This document shows positions 63,992 through 64,000 of a stretch of DNA of 64,000 bases, piece by piece. The position numbers and the translations under genes are program-made. Origin of the DNA: Linyphia triangularis (lineage: Eukaryota > Arthropoda > Arachnida > Araneae > Linyphiidae); NCBI GenBank assembly GCA_963978545.1, contig OZ021722.1:15070801-15134800 (forward strand), read 5' to 3'. The first letter of the stretch is position 1; each line of letters starts with the position of its first letter. Below the pieces are notes generated by a model that did no database searches, was not told the DNA's origin, and saw only the letters and a list, made by a program, of their open reading frames with translations.

Positions 63992-64000
63992 GAGCAATTT

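Larger units (their letters stand above)
53697..64000. repeat. Satellite block right of the large insertion, L-rich
   Basis: Satellite resumes with TGGAAGCTTATATATAGG, the remainder of the monomer interrupted at 37811. Eight L units start at 54352, 55821, 57096, 57986, 59455, 60537, 62008 and 63284. Spacings are 1469, 1275, 890, 1469, 1082, 1471 and 1276 bp, that is 890 + n x 193 with n = 3, 2, 0, 3, 1, 3, 2. From 53698 to about 55.7 kb the sequence is nearly identical to 17898-19.9 kb (offset 35800). A segment of about 2.6 kb is duplicated inside the block at offset 3634 (about 54220-56860 and 57854-60490). The array runs off the window end. Confidence 0.93.

Overview
This window is non-coding, AT-rich eukaryotic DNA, most likely from a metazoan and perhaps an arthropod. 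The evidence is a long AT-rich satellite array holding decayed Tc1/mariner, hAT, MITE, tRNA-SINE-like and reverse-transcriptase remnants. There is no long intact ORF on either strand: the longest frame is 125 codons and looks like nothing I recognise. No bacterial-type gene, operon, rRNA or CRISPR array was seen. I cannot name the species.

Layout. (1) 1-37811 and 53697-64000 are one satellite family with a 193-bp monomer. In 1-9510 and about 30260-34752 the monomers follow a higher-order repeat (HOR) of eight types in fixed order, A-B-C-F-G-H-D-E, of about 1544 bp; shorter ABCDE and ABCF cycles are mixed in. Elsewhere a long monomer ('L', about 890 bp) is interspersed. It is a 193-bp monomer carrying about 700 bp of extra sequence. 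I count 21 L units. The distance between consecutive L units is always close to 890 + n x 193 bp (n = 0, 1, 2, 3, 5, 7, 10, 20, 31), so the register is kept over the whole array. Large recent duplications are visible at offsets of about 4750, 3634 and 35800 bp.

(2) 37812-53696 (15885 bp) is a foreign insertion cutting one satellite monomer. It has 13-bp terminal inverted repeats (CCCTA.. / ..TAGGG, one mismatch) and a 2-bp TG target duplication. Its G+C-richer subterminal arms are full of the palindrome GCGATATCGC. The right arm holds a minisatellite of 15 units, mostly 91 bp; the left arm holds one inverted copy of that unit. A paralogous empty site is present in the same window at 17897/17898. 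I read this as a very large TIR DNA transposon, or a non-autonomous derivative, of a family I do not recognise. It encodes no visible intact transposase.

(3) The inside of the insertion is AT-rich and crowded with smaller dead elements: a 483-bp hAT-type element with 8-bp flanking duplications, a tRNA-like SINE head, two copies of a MITE of about 235 bp, a rearranged head-to-head Tc1 element, a 178-bp near-perfect palindrome lying inside an unrecognised decayed coding region, a non-LTR reverse-transcriptase tail, a TA microsatellite with a small TIR element in it, and several hairpins. No genes are seen to work together. The window records satellite homogenisation by unequal exchange plus one large transposition event.
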